From Scleromitrula shiraiana (Eukaryota > Ascomycota > Leotiomycetes > Helotiales > Sclerotiniaceae), in contig JABELC010000014.1 in assembly GCA_028455995.1 (NCBI GenBank), forward strand, positions 806,001 to 870,000: DNA of 64,000 nt, in the 5' to 3' direction. The notes beneath the pieces were generated by a model. It was not told where the DNA came from. It did no database searches and saw only the letters and a program-made list of their open reading frames with translations. Position numbers and translations under genes: made by a program. This document shows, piece by piece, positions 47,548 through 59,791 of the stretch; position 1 is the first letter of the stretch, and every line of letters starts with the position of its first letter.

Positions 47548-49831
47548 GATAGATTCAATAAAATGATGATTTTGCCTTTGTCTAATAATAAGAAGGATTC
47601 AAGATGTTTCATTTCTCAAAGAACGGATGATCTTCAAGAATGTGATAATTTTCGAGTCTTGGTTGTTGTTCAAAACTTGAATGGAGTGTGATACACGAAC
47701 GAAGTTGAAGTTAGCAAGTATGTGTTCAAAGAACGGATGATCTTCAAGAATGTGATAATTTTCGAGTCTTGGTTGTTGTTCAAAACTTGAATGGAGTGTG
47801 ATACACGAACGAAGTTGAAGTTAGCAAGTATGTGTTGTGTTGCAACTGTGGATTTTAAAACTAAGAGGGGGGAACCGACATATTTATGTTGAAGATTCAT
47901 GATTCATGACCGCAAATGTATGATTCCTTGTGCTATACCGAAGAGTCTTACTAGAGTCTTACTTGACCATTTGGCAACTCTGAGTCTATGTTGATTCATG
48001 GCAGCAGCGACCAGGATAACCAAGTCTTTCAGTTGAGTAATCAGACTATGATATTGTCTTGTCTAATGTTGAAGAATATAAATATCCCATCGTGCGATTT
48101 GAAATGGAATAATCAATACAAAAGACGGTGTCGTTGGAAGTTGAATAATCCACGGAAGTCGGAGCGTACATGACCGAGTAAATTCATAATAAGTTGAAAT
48201 ATGAGCAATTTCCCTTTCGAATCATGAATTGAGGTAATGGAAATCAAAATCAGCTGTCGATCATATCAAAAATTCCAACAATATGGCATGGTGGCTCGGA
48301 TGACTAGGAAGTGAATCATTCTTGAGGGTTTTCGTGGAGTGATGTACTAGAGTAACATAACAGCACTCATCATCATCAAATAGCAATATAGATTACTGTT
48401 ATGCTAATATCTAAAATTAGTCACAATGTCCGATATCTGATTTTGATATATGAGTCTTTTTCATAAGACAGGTAAAACATATCGTTGCAAATTAATTGTC
48501 ACAAAAGAATGAGATCAGGTGATCAACTAGATATGACTAAGGGTGCGGAGCACTTTTAGTGTCATATCATAGTATATATAGAGGGAGCTTCGCTCCCCCT
48601 CTGAAGAGATCAATTAACAAGTTCTTGACTATACTCCTTTTTGTATGATATTAATTCTTCCGGTAAAATAGTTGAAATAAAACTCTCTACATTGGATTAC
48701 AAATGCCGACATCGAAAATATTTGATTGTTCAAGTTTTCTCTGAAAAATACGCAACACTAAATGTTCAAAACTCCTTCGAAGGTTGAATACACTTCCATG
48801 TTCAACTTATATGCAGAACATGACTGACTTCCTGATGTCAAGGTGTTTCCAATATATTCAACAGATCCTGTTACTCAGCTTCTTGTTGGAAATGATAAAA
48901 AATGTGGTCATTATCTACACGCTGTTAGACTCTGATTCTTATTTCTGAATACTCCTTTATTTATATATTGGCGTTAAACTGTCGCCTGTGGGAAGAGTGA
49001 CTACAGCTTGACACATAGTCATATACAAATTCAAGTTATCTGCAGTCACATCTTGCATTGGGAGGAGGGCATTTTATTGCAAGACAATCTCATTCTTATT
49101 TGTTATGCATAACTCTATAATAGCCAGAATGACCATCATAACTCCTTTGAAACCATATTGAAAACACCCCTGGCTCCATGCCTGTCTTACAAAAGCCTAA
49201 CTATATATATGGTTGTATGCACCTATCGATTTCCTTTAACAAAAAGAAACCCCAAACTATACGTTATAGCTGCAAAGTAACATTCGTGGCACATCGAAGA
49301 TCGCAAACCATGACCAACGCTGTGAAGGAAATAATATATGGGCGTGAACATTTCCCTGTATGTTTTGATACTGTTCATGCGACGTCTTTCTAGATCTGCA
49401 AACTCCGCTTCGTGTTATTACTAGAGATCTAGCTGAGAATGATTAAGGTTTCAATAATTGCTGGTGCTGAGATGGAGATTCCGATTTGTTGTTGAGATGT
49501 ACCAGGGTGCGGTGTTTCCAACTGTCAGCTGTAAAGGTCTGTGAGCGTTTCGAAGCTGGTTCCTGAGCCTTCCATACAGTATCATTTCTCGACTACTTCA
49601 AACGCGCGTTAAATTCGGCCTGCGTTAAACAGACAATCTGCGGAAATTCATGTTTACGCCAATAATTATAGAATTTTGTCGACCAACACGGTGGATTCTC
49701 GTTCTCTTTCACTAACTGGAAGCAAACACTAGAATAACTCGCCTTTCCCAGCAAAAGTTGACAAAGACAATACAAGAGCCTCCAGCTGAAAATACCGAAG
49801 ATGCTGCGGTTAATGAATCATCGAAATCAAA
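47548..49831. other. Intergenic with perfect duplication
   Basis: About 2.3 kb between divergent 2EXR-type genes. The 47616-47835 segment is a tandem duplication (separate entry). A short palindrome, gagggagcttcgctccccctc, lies at about 48581-48602. No supported gene; the frame at 49178 lacks family features. Confidence 0.5.
47616..47835. repeat. Perfect 110-bp tandem duplication
   Basis: Copy 1 (47616-47725) and copy 2 (47726-47835) both begin tcaaagaacggatgatcttc and end gttagcaagtatgtgt. Read by eye, I find no mismatch. It sits in the promoter or leader of the 2EXR gene at 47547 and must be recent, or an assembly artefact. Confidence 0.85.
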
Positions 49832-50724
49832 ATGGAAAAACTCATTTCCAAGCTTGGGTTTAAAAAGTCAACACTGCAACTTAGTGCGACCGAGTCTAGA
49901 ATATCTGGAACACTAGACGACCACTCAAATCAAGAGCTTCTCTTTATTGAACCATCTAGTCCATTGTCTATCGACTTCACAAAGATTGATCTTGCTGTCT
50001 GTGATGGCCACAGATTCACAAATGACTCTCCATCCCCATGATCTGGAAATTTGCTATGTCGGGTCCCCGAGTCATCACATTCAAATACAAAGGGCCTTCC
50101 AGTAAAAAGTTGGATCCGCATAATCCAGAGCTTTTCCTCCACTATGACGGCACCGATTACGGACTCATTACTGAATTATACCGAATGTCTCCAGGCAATC
50201 CAGTCGTCTTATTCGTGTGTCGAGACTCTCGAGACGTAGCCCTTCCTCACTACAAAAATATCAATCACTATAAAACTGGACGTCCTATCTATGTAGATCC
50301 TAGTATTGATGCACTTTCGGTGCAAAGACTTTTGCTCGGATGCCTATTATACAAGAGTACTAATATTGTTAATCGAAGAGATAGAAGAAACGGCATGATG
50401 ATTCATGTAAAGGGTGCGGGAGAAGGACTAGATTCAGAAGTGGGAGGAGGAAACCTAAGGACAAGGGTGATGAATAATAATGATTATCCAGCCTTAGTTT
50501 GGATATTGCGTGGCTGCTGCTATATGAATTCAGGAAGATTGGATATAATACTACAAGATTGGTTAAAGGATGAAAGAAGTCCTGAGTTGAATTTAGTCGT
50601 ATCTCCGTATGTGGACCGTCCGTTTTCTCCTAGCTTGGTTGACAAGACTCAGGAAGAACGAATTTCACTTGTGAAGAGGCTGATCAATGGATTGCTATTT
50701 TGGGTGGGAGGAGGCAGCATATAG
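49832..50724 (+). pseudogene. Frameshifted 2EXR gene
   Basis: Two plus frames overlap: 49832-50041 (ends at HRFTNDSPSP) and 50038-50724 (begins MIWKFAMSGPRVI). The second carries the end of a 2EXR motif plus VLFVCRDSRDVALPHYKNIN and RPIYVDPSIDALSV, matching the gene at 36979. The first frame supplies the motif's opening F-T-N. The break falls exactly inside the expected FxxLPxELRxxIW, with the LPxELR part degenerate, so about two bases seem lost and the protein is interrupted. No GT-AG intron of normal size repairs it. A third frame before 49915 also looks partly coding. Either a pseudogene or a sequence error. Confidence 0.6.
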
Positions 50725-50852
50725 AGAAATCTTCCTAGTGGAGCTTCAGTTGTTAGTGCGGAAGAGATGAGAGAGAGGTTTTGGGGTTCGCCGGAAAGTG
50801 CTGCCAGCATCACCAGTGAATATACATGTGACTTTTGTTTAAACAAAGGCAT
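50725..50852. other. Spacer to the TIR element
   Basis: Short spacer after the frameshifted 2EXR gene. Nothing is seen in it. Confidence 0.4.
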
Positions 50853-51941
50853 CCAATAATTATCTCATCCTCAGACCCTTCGATATATTACCCCACATAA
50901 AAATTTTTGACCAATAATATTCTTTAATTTTTTTACCTGAAATATACCGAAGGGTTTAAGAATATTTGATCATCACTTTGATATAAACATAAACAAATCA
51001 ATATATCGATGATTTTTTAAATAATAATAATAAATTAATTAATAATTATAACTTTTTAAAATTGATTATATAAATTAAAATGAATTTTCTTAATATTTTT
51101 ATATATATTATATTATTATAATTTAAAATTTTAATATACAACTATATTATTAAAAAAAAAAAAATATATTTTCAAATATAAACATTTTCAAATTATTATT
51201 AATACTTATTTTTTTAAAAATTAATAACTATAATTCTTTTAAATAAATCTAATAATATATTAAAAATCTTTTAATCAATCTAATCTTTACTATATAAAAA
51301 AATCCTTTAAAAAAGATTATAATTATTAATTTTGAAAAAAGTAAGTATTCTATCATTTTTAAAATATATACTTTAAACTTAAAACATTTTACATAAAAAT
51401 TCAATCTTAAATCTAACTCAAATCCAATCATTTTAATTACCTTTCAATATAATTACAATATCATTGATACAATTCGCAAATTTGCAAAATATTTAATTCG
51501 AGATAATGATTCGATTGAATCTAAAATTATCATTAATATACAAATATTAAAAATGGAAAGATTGAATAAATTAAAATTTAAAACAAACTTTATTTACATA
51601 AAAATTTTAAAAATAATATTTTAAATCAACTATATAATTTAAATAGCTGATATTAATTAAATAAATATTAATAAATAAAAATTTTTAAATAATATAATTC
51701 TTTTTTAAATAAATTATAATTAAAAAGTAAAAATATAATATTGAAATGCTTTTATCAAATAAAATCGATTCTCACTAAAAAAACGCCCAAAATGACTCAG
51801 ACCCTTGCAGAGTTGAATTGCTTCGATTAAAAAATAGATAATTTTTATATTAAAACACTAGTAATTTTCCCATATTATAACATTCCAAGTTATTATTATT
51901 CAGTTCAATTCCTAAAGGTCTAAGGATGAGATAATCCAATA
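50853..51941. mobile_element. AT-rich element with 22-bp TIRs and CCAATA flanks
   Basis: The left end at 50859 (attatctcatcctcagaccc tt) and the reverse complement of the right end at 51935 (attatctcatccttagacct tt) match at 20 of 22 positions. Both differences are C/T. Each end is followed outward by ccaata (50853-50858 and 51936-51941), an apparent target duplication; the shared at next to it leaves 6 or 8 bp possible. The inside (1077 bp) is almost only A and T with no frame, as expected after heavy RIP. Superfamily undetermined, hAT-like if the duplication is 8 bp. Confidence 0.7.
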
Positions 51942-54900
51942 ACAGGTTTAGTTGTTATAGAAAAATAGATCTTATAAGTCTCATTGCAAGACTATATAGT
52001 ATTGCTACTCATCTTTACTGACAAGGATTGTAGCAATTCTACATTCTTCATACAAGTCAACATTCATATTATAGTCTAAAATAAATACAAAGTTTTAGTG
52101 AGCGAGGTTGATATAAGATCAAAAGATCATATCTTAAAGTTACTTATCCCCAAGTATCATGTATTTATAAAATAGTTACAGGTTGTTTCCATGTATCAAT
52201 ATGATAAATAAGAAGAAAATTTGTCCCAGTCTAACACCGCATAAATTCAATCATCATTTACACAATTAGATGATTTCATTGACTAAAGCCAGGTTATGAA
52301 CTCACCCCAATTCATACCATTATCCACCCCATGCTCCCAGCCATCAACCAAAGTAAAAGCTTCTCCATTGTCACATCATCGACTCCAAATCCGAATCCCC
52401 AAACTTCAATTCAATCAATATAAAAAAGTCACTACCAACCCAACTCACCGACTTACTTGAACCCTTTGCTGTCTCCAGAAATCTAAGAAATTAACTGAGA
52501 TACTTATTATCTCAAGCAAGTGATCGATATCATGTTGTAGCACATTCATGAATGCATTCCTTCCATGTTTATCAGAATTTTGAAACAATGTAGCTACCAA
52601 CGCTATATGAATCTCCATATACATATTTATGCGTATCATACAAGTTCTACACTATGCCTCCTTGCTTTTATGTGAATATTATTTTACTCTAGTTTAAGTC
52701 TCAAAATCCAAAGATCCAACATCACATGGGAAGTCAATACTTACTCTCTATTGCATTTTCTCTCTTCCATGCATCGTTATTCTTTATTTCTGTCCTATCC
52801 AAAAGGAATATCTTATTCTTCTCCCTATGACATTTTGTATCTTTATCTCAATATGCCCTAACCATAATTCCCTCTTACCATTCCTTTATTATTCTCATTC
52901 TATTCTCTTACATTCATTCTTCTTTACCGCTAAGGGCTGGGTCTTCCCCTTCAAATAGAGCAAACACATCGATCCGTCCATCTAATCATCACAATCTACT
53001 CATCACTAAACACTAAACACTACAACACAAATAAGCTCATGCCCGTCCCTTTTCTCGGATTTCTTTATTTCATTCTCATTCTCTTCTATCTTCCACATCC
53101 ATACATCACAAATACATAAAAGCCCATATCAAATAGATGACTATTTTCCTGTATCTAGACCCACATACTTATCTAGCCTTTTACCTACCCACCTAATCCC
53201 CCTCAACATCCAAGTCTGCATCACCCATCTTCTATTTTCTTTACTTTCCTCTTCTTATCACCAAATCCTTTAAATATCTCCTCCTTAATCCAGACTCTCA
53301 AAAACATATTAACCACTTGCAACTCATTATCTAAAATTAACTCATTCTCTCAAACCCAGCTAGCCCTAGACTTTCCATTCACAACTCCTAACATTCACCA
53401 CCTATGCCTGTAACCCCCAGATTACAAGAATCTAATGACTTAATTTTTCATGCTTCGATACAAGATTCAAGTCTAATGCCCTAAAAAGATCAGGAAAGTA
53501 AAAAACAACTCATTAATAAATACTATACTTAATGCATCTATTTCCTTACATCTCATTATCTCAGACCTACTTAAACATAATCACAAAAATTCTTATGCCT
53601 CCTCTGTATTTATCTTGCTCTCCCTTCCTCCACTATTAACTTATAATAAGTCAATAATCCCTCCTTCCTTTCTCTCAAAAGAAGTATCTCAAGCCCCATC
53701 ATCTCCAGCACTTCCATATCTCTCCCCGCTCTCTCTTTATATTCCTTCATCTATGTAATCCCATTTCTCCATCCCCATCTCGCTTGATATTATTTTCCCC
53801 CTCATCCCCTACATCGTCTACATCACCGACTCATCACCTACCTACATTACTATCCCCCACATATATACTTCCATCCCTTACCCATCACTTATACTTCTCA
53901 TCTATAACCTACCACTCATCACTGTACCATAAACCCACATTCCATTCCCATTCCCATTCCCATCTCCATCTCCCACCCCCAAACCCCCACCCACCTCCCA
54001 CACCCCTTCCCTAAATGCAATAACCACCCCAAAACAATTAATTTCCCCACCCCCCCCCCCCTCTCAAAAAAGATCTTCCAGAACCAACCTTCAAAGAAGT
54101 GATTTTCTATATATCCTCATCACATGCTCACCGCATCCTATCCATTTCATTTTCATGCTCATCGTATCTTTATACCCCATCACCTATTTATTATAAACCC
54201 AAATCATAAAATCCAAAATCCAAAATACAATCTAGAAATTATAGATCCAATCTAAATAAATATAATTAATAAATAAATATCCATTAATACTCCAATAGTC
54301 CAATACTCCAATACTCCAATATCTAAAAAAACATCCCCAAAACCCAAAACTCCCCACCTCGATATCAACATCAATATCAACATTAATATCTCTTTGCGAA
54401 CAATATCATGCTGCATAAACCATCCTATTCGATTTGAGATATGGGGTATATCATAAGATTGAGTATCTATCTATCTATCTCATCTCATCTCACCTCATCT
54501 CACCTCATCTCATCTCATCTCCCCCAATCTCCCTCTTTCATTCCCATGTAGTCTCGTCTCCCAACTCCCAAGCTCTATGCCAGACGTAAAAAGTAAAAGT
54601 AAATAGTAAAAAATAAAAAGTAAAAAATAAAAAGTAAAAAATAAAAAGTAAAAAATAAAAAGTAAAAAATAAAAAGTAAAAAATAAAAAGTGAAAAAGTA
54701 AAAAAGTAAAATAAACAATCCCAACACCTAATTAACGCCTACCCTGGATATCCATGCTCGTAGTAAATAAGTAAATAGATGACACCTCCATGCTCGCGCC
54801 ACCCCACGCGGAAAATCATATATCGATATCGATATCGATAACGATGTCGATCTAGTAGGAATCAGGAATCTAGCCATCCAGCTAATCTCTCTCTATCTCT

Positions 54901-55297
54901 CTCTGTCTCTCTCTGTCTCTGTGCCTGTCTTTTAGCGCGATAATCTCATCTAACCCCCCTCTGTCTTGCAGAATCTACTCCATCCTAATACGCAGCCTCT
55001 CTAATCCTAACCATCTTCATCCATTGCATCAGTATAGCCGTTCCTGTCCCCAGTCTCCGCTTCTGTTCGAATCGCCTCTCTCTTATCTCTGTGTTCTTTC
55101 TACTCTCTTTACTTCATCTCTCTCTCCTTTCTCCATTTTTCTTTCCTCCGCCCTTTCTATATCATATCCGAGTCTGATGAATTTCTTCCATTGCCCCGTT
55201 TCACATCCCATCCAATCCTATATAATTGTTTTCCCATCTCCTTTCCCCCCCTCTACGACCGCTACCCTCTCCCCTCCCCATCTTACCACCCTTCACA
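51942..55297. other. 3.4-kb non-coding region, largely G-poor
   Basis: No gene is supported. From about 52640 to 55020 the plus strand is dominated by C, T and A, with only one to five G per 60 bases in many lines. It includes (TTCCCA)n at about 53940-53970, a C-run at 54048-54060, (ATCTC)n at 54470-54525 and a 14-bp AT repeat. Frames here (for example 53784) are simple sequence. It is the 3' flank of btn1. Confidence 0.55.
54596..54712. repeat. 14-bp tandem repeat (taaaaaataaaaag)n
   Basis: About six or seven near-perfect 14-bp units (aaaaataaaaagta permutations), decaying at both ends. Confidence 0.85.
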
Positions 55298-57291
55298 CTA
55301 CCCCTCCAAACACCAGCCCCTCCCCCTCTCCACCTGCCACCCACACAGCGCCCCCTCCAACCACAACCCCACAAACCCCGCCACGCAAATCCCCGCACTA
55401 TCCGCCACCGTCACCGCCGCCAGCGAGAACTCTCTATCGTCCTCTCTTACGCCCCCTTCTAAGATTTCGGCAAATGTGTTCACATACACCGCGCCCCCCA
55501 ATATCCCCTCCCAGAAAACAATCCCCCAGATCAGATATACGTTCGGGATGAAAAAATAAAGCGCCTGTCCGATTAAAATTACCAGGTTCGCAACTTGTAG
55601 AAAGGAAGGGAAATACAGATTATGGATCCGAATGAAAGGCGTCGAGGATCTCGAAATAAAAACGCCGATTTGGTAGATAAGGCTATAGACGGGGTAGAAA
55701 GAGCGGTAGGTTGTGAATGGGTGGGATGGGGGATGTGATTGGGAGGGGGTTGAGAAGAGGAGGGTGGGCAGGATGGAGAGGTTGATGGTGTATTCAGTTA
55801 TGTAGACTAGGAGGAGGGGGAGGATGTAGGGGGTTATGAGGTGGGTTACTAGGGTTAGTTTGTAGTTGAAGGAGTGCGGGTGGTGTTTGTTGACGGGGGG
55901 ATTGGAAATAGAATTGGGATTGGGATTGGGGAGGAGGAGGGAGGAGGACGCGGAGCTGGGCGGGATATGTATATGTATATCGTCGTCGAGTTCGTTCTGG
56001 GTACCAATGTCCTCCTCATCATCACTCTCCATATCATCGCCACCATCCGGAATTCCCTTGTATCCCTTCCTCCCTGCTCCTTTCAACGGACCTCTCGGCA
56101 ACACCCCAAAAAACGCCCCCAACATAATCCCCGGTAACGCCGCCGCCGCCCCCAGTGTCCCTCCCACACTCAACCCCATCACCGTCGTACACAGCACATA
56201 AAATCCGGCCCCAATCAACCCGGCCCCCCCTGTCCCACTACCCCATGCCGCGAGGGAAAAATGTCCATAATAATGCGTTAAGCCCAGGAAACTGAGTTCG
56301 CCACCGCCGGAACTAAGACTTGCGAGGGCGACGCCGAAGAGTTTGGTGGGGATGGATGAAGGGGATGTGAGCGCGATGAGCAGCATGCCGGTTGTGGAGA
56401 GCAGGCTGAAGAAGATGATACGCTGGGAGTAGGGGATTCGGTGGATGAAATAGGGGGCGAGGAGTTTGGTTATGAAGGAGGGGAGGACGTCGGCTAGGAG
56501 GACGATGGATTTGGGGACTGAGGGGCCTGCGTATTAATTGTTAGCTTGTCTATATTTCCTTGCTTTGCTTGATGTAAATTTGTAGATGGATGTGTATTTT
56601 GATATAGAGTGATAGAGTGATAGAGTAATTAGAAAAGAATGTGCAATAATGATATCATAATCTGCAGATACAATATCCAGAGGATGTAGGTAGATAATGA
56701 AGTATTGGTTAAAAATAATGATAGGCAATGTAGTGTAATGAATGCATCACATCGTCATCTCAACCAAGAATCCTAACATCCTCCCTCAAATCTATCCCAA
56801 CCAAAACCATCCCAACCAAAACCAGTACCAAATCGAAATCGAAATCGGAATCGAGAGCCAAGGAAGGAAGGAAAGAAATAGTTAAATAAACATACCAACC
56901 AAATCCAACGCCGCAGATAAAATAATAACATACAGCACATTATTTATAAGTCCTATATTCGCGCATCACAAAAGTCAGTATCAATAGCAAACCGCAAACA
57001 ACCATATGCAAACTCCTCTCCCATCCTCTCCTATCCTTCTACCCATCCATCCTCCCATCCATCCATCCCAAAATCCCATACAATACCACATCACACTCCT
57101 ACCCATCTCCCAATATATATTAAGAATAACAAAAAAATAAAGGACATACCAAACAGCCAAAAAGCGCACAAAACCCTCCCATCAGCCCCACGAAACAGCG
57201 CTTTTAATCTAGAGCGATAGAGCGGCCATGATGAGCCCGGGGAGCCAGGGAGCGGGAGTGTGAGGTTGGGGGTTGAGGGGGTGCGATTCAT
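55298..57291 (-). CDS. btn1: Battenin/CLN3 homologue, vacuolar membrane protein
   Basis: Exons are 57291-57150, 56952-56896 (57 nt) and 56526-55298, giving 475 residues; both introns are phase 1. Btn1/CLN3 is a multi-spanning vacuolar (lysosomal) protein tied to pH and basic amino-acid balance. Motifs: CAFWLFG followed by LINNVLYVIILSAALDLVG across the first junction, PSVPKSIVLLADVLPSF, KLLAPYFIHRIPYSQR, SSGGGELSFLGLTHYY, WGSGTGGAGL, and near the end GGAVYVNTFAEI. A long cytoplasmic loop (about residues 205-265) is acidic and then Pro/Asn-rich (NPNPNSISNPP). The G-rich coding strand follows the strong strand skew of the whole region. It may work alongside the V-ATPase whose B subunit is vma2 in this window. 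Confidence 0.94.
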
Positions 57292-57965
57292 GTTGAAGGG
57301 AAGGGTGCGGAAATCATGGGAGGGGGTTGTTTGGTGTGATGAGTTGAGTTGTATCGAGAGTTATATCGAGAGTTGTATCGGGGGTTAGGTATAAATGTAC
57401 GTTTTATTTGTAAATATGTATAGATATGTATGGTATTTCATAAATATATGTATGTATATATATAAATAAATAAGTAGCGAATTCTATACTATATCATATC
57501 ATACTATACTATATTATACCATACTATACCATCTAAAGTATCAATAATAAAGTATCAATGTGATGTGGTCATACTCGAATCGTGGATATATCAAATGAAT
57601 ACCTACCCCCGTACCTATCGCCCTCCGTATATAAGCGGTCGGGTGCGGTATCAAATCTATAGCGGAACTACTTCGCAGTATCCATTCATTTAACTGATAA
57701 CACCTCGTCTCGCCTTGTCTCCGATAAGGAAATAATTTCATACCCACCTATCTGCTGAAGCTTACATACATATATACATACATATATATCTTACTGATTC
57801 AAATATATTCCAACTTGAAGATTGATTGTATTATCTAGATCTTCACTCTTATTACACATAGCTAGGTCACGGTGCTTTTACATATCTTATCTCGTATCAT
57901 ATCATATCATATCATATCAATCACACCTCCATTCCATTTTAATACATTTTAATCCCCCATCCCCC
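57292..57965. other. btn1 upstream region
   Basis: 5' flank of btn1. Contains TATG/TATA repeats near 57410-57470 and (TACTA)n near 57490-57530. No gene is seen. Confidence 0.5.
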
Positions 57966-58845
57966 TACGGTATCACCTATTCAGGGAGCGAACCTAAATA
58001 GAATTCAATAAGTTCCCTAAATGAACTTTAGGAAATTGGTCATTTTAATGTTTAAATATATTAAAACTTTAAATATCAATATATTAAATTTGTAATTAAT
58101 TAAAAATTGAATTTTATATAATATAAATTAATTTTAAAATTTAAATTTAAAAATTAATCTTAAATAAACTTTAAATAAACTTTAACTAGAATTTATCAAT
58201 TTGAAATTATATTTAAAATAATTTTATTATCAATTTTAAATTATAAAGTTATTATTAATATTTAATTTTTTAATAAATTCTTATTAATTAAAGATTTATC
58301 TAATCTTTTATTAAATTTATATTAATATAGTTTTAAATTATAAAATTACAATCATTTTTAATTTAGATTTTATTTTTTATAAATCAACAATTTTATCAAT
58401 TTAAAAAAAATAATTTTCTATAAAAAATTATAGAATTTAAAAATATATTTATATTACTTATTAATATATATTAATATTAACTTAAATATATTAATAATAA
58501 AAAAAATACAAAATTAATTTTAATATATTAACTAAATTAAAAAATAATAAAATATATCAATTATTATTAATAATATATAATAAATTTAAAAACAAAAATA
58601 TATTAATTTTATATATAAATATAAATAAAAATACATTAATTTTATATATAAACTTTATATTAATCTAATTTTATATAATTATTCAAAATAAATTTAAAAA
58701 TCAATCAAGAATTTAAGCTAAATTTATATTAATAAAAAATCACTCTCCAAAAATCAATTTATAATACAATTGAAATTTCAATTATAGTATAAAAATTTCC
58801 TTCCCTAAATAGTATTCAAGAAATCCCTGAATAGGTGATACCGTA
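57966..58845. mobile_element. TA-flanked TIR element, AT-only interior
   Basis: The left end cggtatcacctattcaggga (57968-57987) is the exact reverse complement of 58824-58843. Both ends are flanked by TA (57966-57967, 58844-58845), the target duplication typical of Tc1/mariner/pogo (Fot1-like) elements. The second tract tccctaaat[ag] near each end also pairs. The interior (876 bp in all) is nearly pure A/T with no open frame, as in a non-autonomous or RIP-destroyed copy. Confidence 0.8.
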
Positions 58846-59249
58846 GGGATCCATTCATTACTCCATATTTCCTTTCCCCATCCCATCCCATTTCCATTCA
58901 TATTCCCATTCATATTCATATTCATATTCCCATTCACATTCATTCCCATCTCAATAAAAAATCAAGAAAAAAGTCAGACCACCACAAAGTCATCCACCAC
59001 AAAGTCATCCCAATCATCCCAACCTATTCACTACAAACCCCCCTCCTCCCCTCCCCCAAATTCAAATTCAAATTCAAATTCAATTCCCCCCATCATCAAC
59101 CGACATGCCGAACTCGGATGGTATATCCCCTCTCCCCAGGAAACTCTCCTATATCTACCTACTCCCACGCCGCCGAGATAAAAGCAAAAATACTTCGCTC
59201 CACCCCTCAATAATCTACTACATATAAGTGAATCAGTGAATCAATAAAT

Positions 59250-59268
59250 CAATAAATCAATAAATCAA

Positions 59269-59367
<99 letters not shown>
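59250..59367. repeat. (AAAT)n microsatellite
   Basis: More than 25 consecutive aaat units, preceded by (AATC)-type units. It creates a false Leu/Phe/Ile/Tyr-repeat frame on the minus strand. Confidence 0.95.
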
Positions 59368-59754
59368 ACACCATATGATATTATATAATCAATCACTCTC
59401 AATCCCCACGTCATGCAGAAATTCACCTTCAATTTAATACAATACAATTTCATACAATTTCATACAATACAATACAATTCAATTCAATTCAATTTCATAT
59501 AATTCAATACAATACAATATAATTCAATACCGCAATTCAATTCAACACAATACAATACAATACAATTCAATACCGCAATTCAATTCAACAAAATACAATA
59601 CAATACAATACAATATAATACAATATAATTCAATACAATATAATTCAATCACGGATCCGAATCTTCATTCATTTAACAACCAGATAAAAGGAGTGACGAA
59701 CATGATGGAAGCGCATGACTTATCTACGATTGATTGATTCACTTGGTGTTTTGA

Positions 59755-59791
59755 ATATTGGATTGGATTGGATTGGATTGGATTGGATTGG
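59755..59791. repeat. (TTGGA)n microsatellite
   Basis: About seven units of ttgga/gattg. Followed by (GAGATG)n-like sequence at about 59835-59865. Confidence 0.9.

Noticed and set aside
55024..55551. Plus-strand Ser/Pro-rich frames at the end of btn1
   Set aside because: Antisense shadow of the btn1 coding region and of the pyrimidine-rich strand; low-complexity product.
59265..59453. Minus frame with Leu-Phe-Ile-Tyr repeats
   Set aside because: Pure translation of the (AAAT)n microsatellite.
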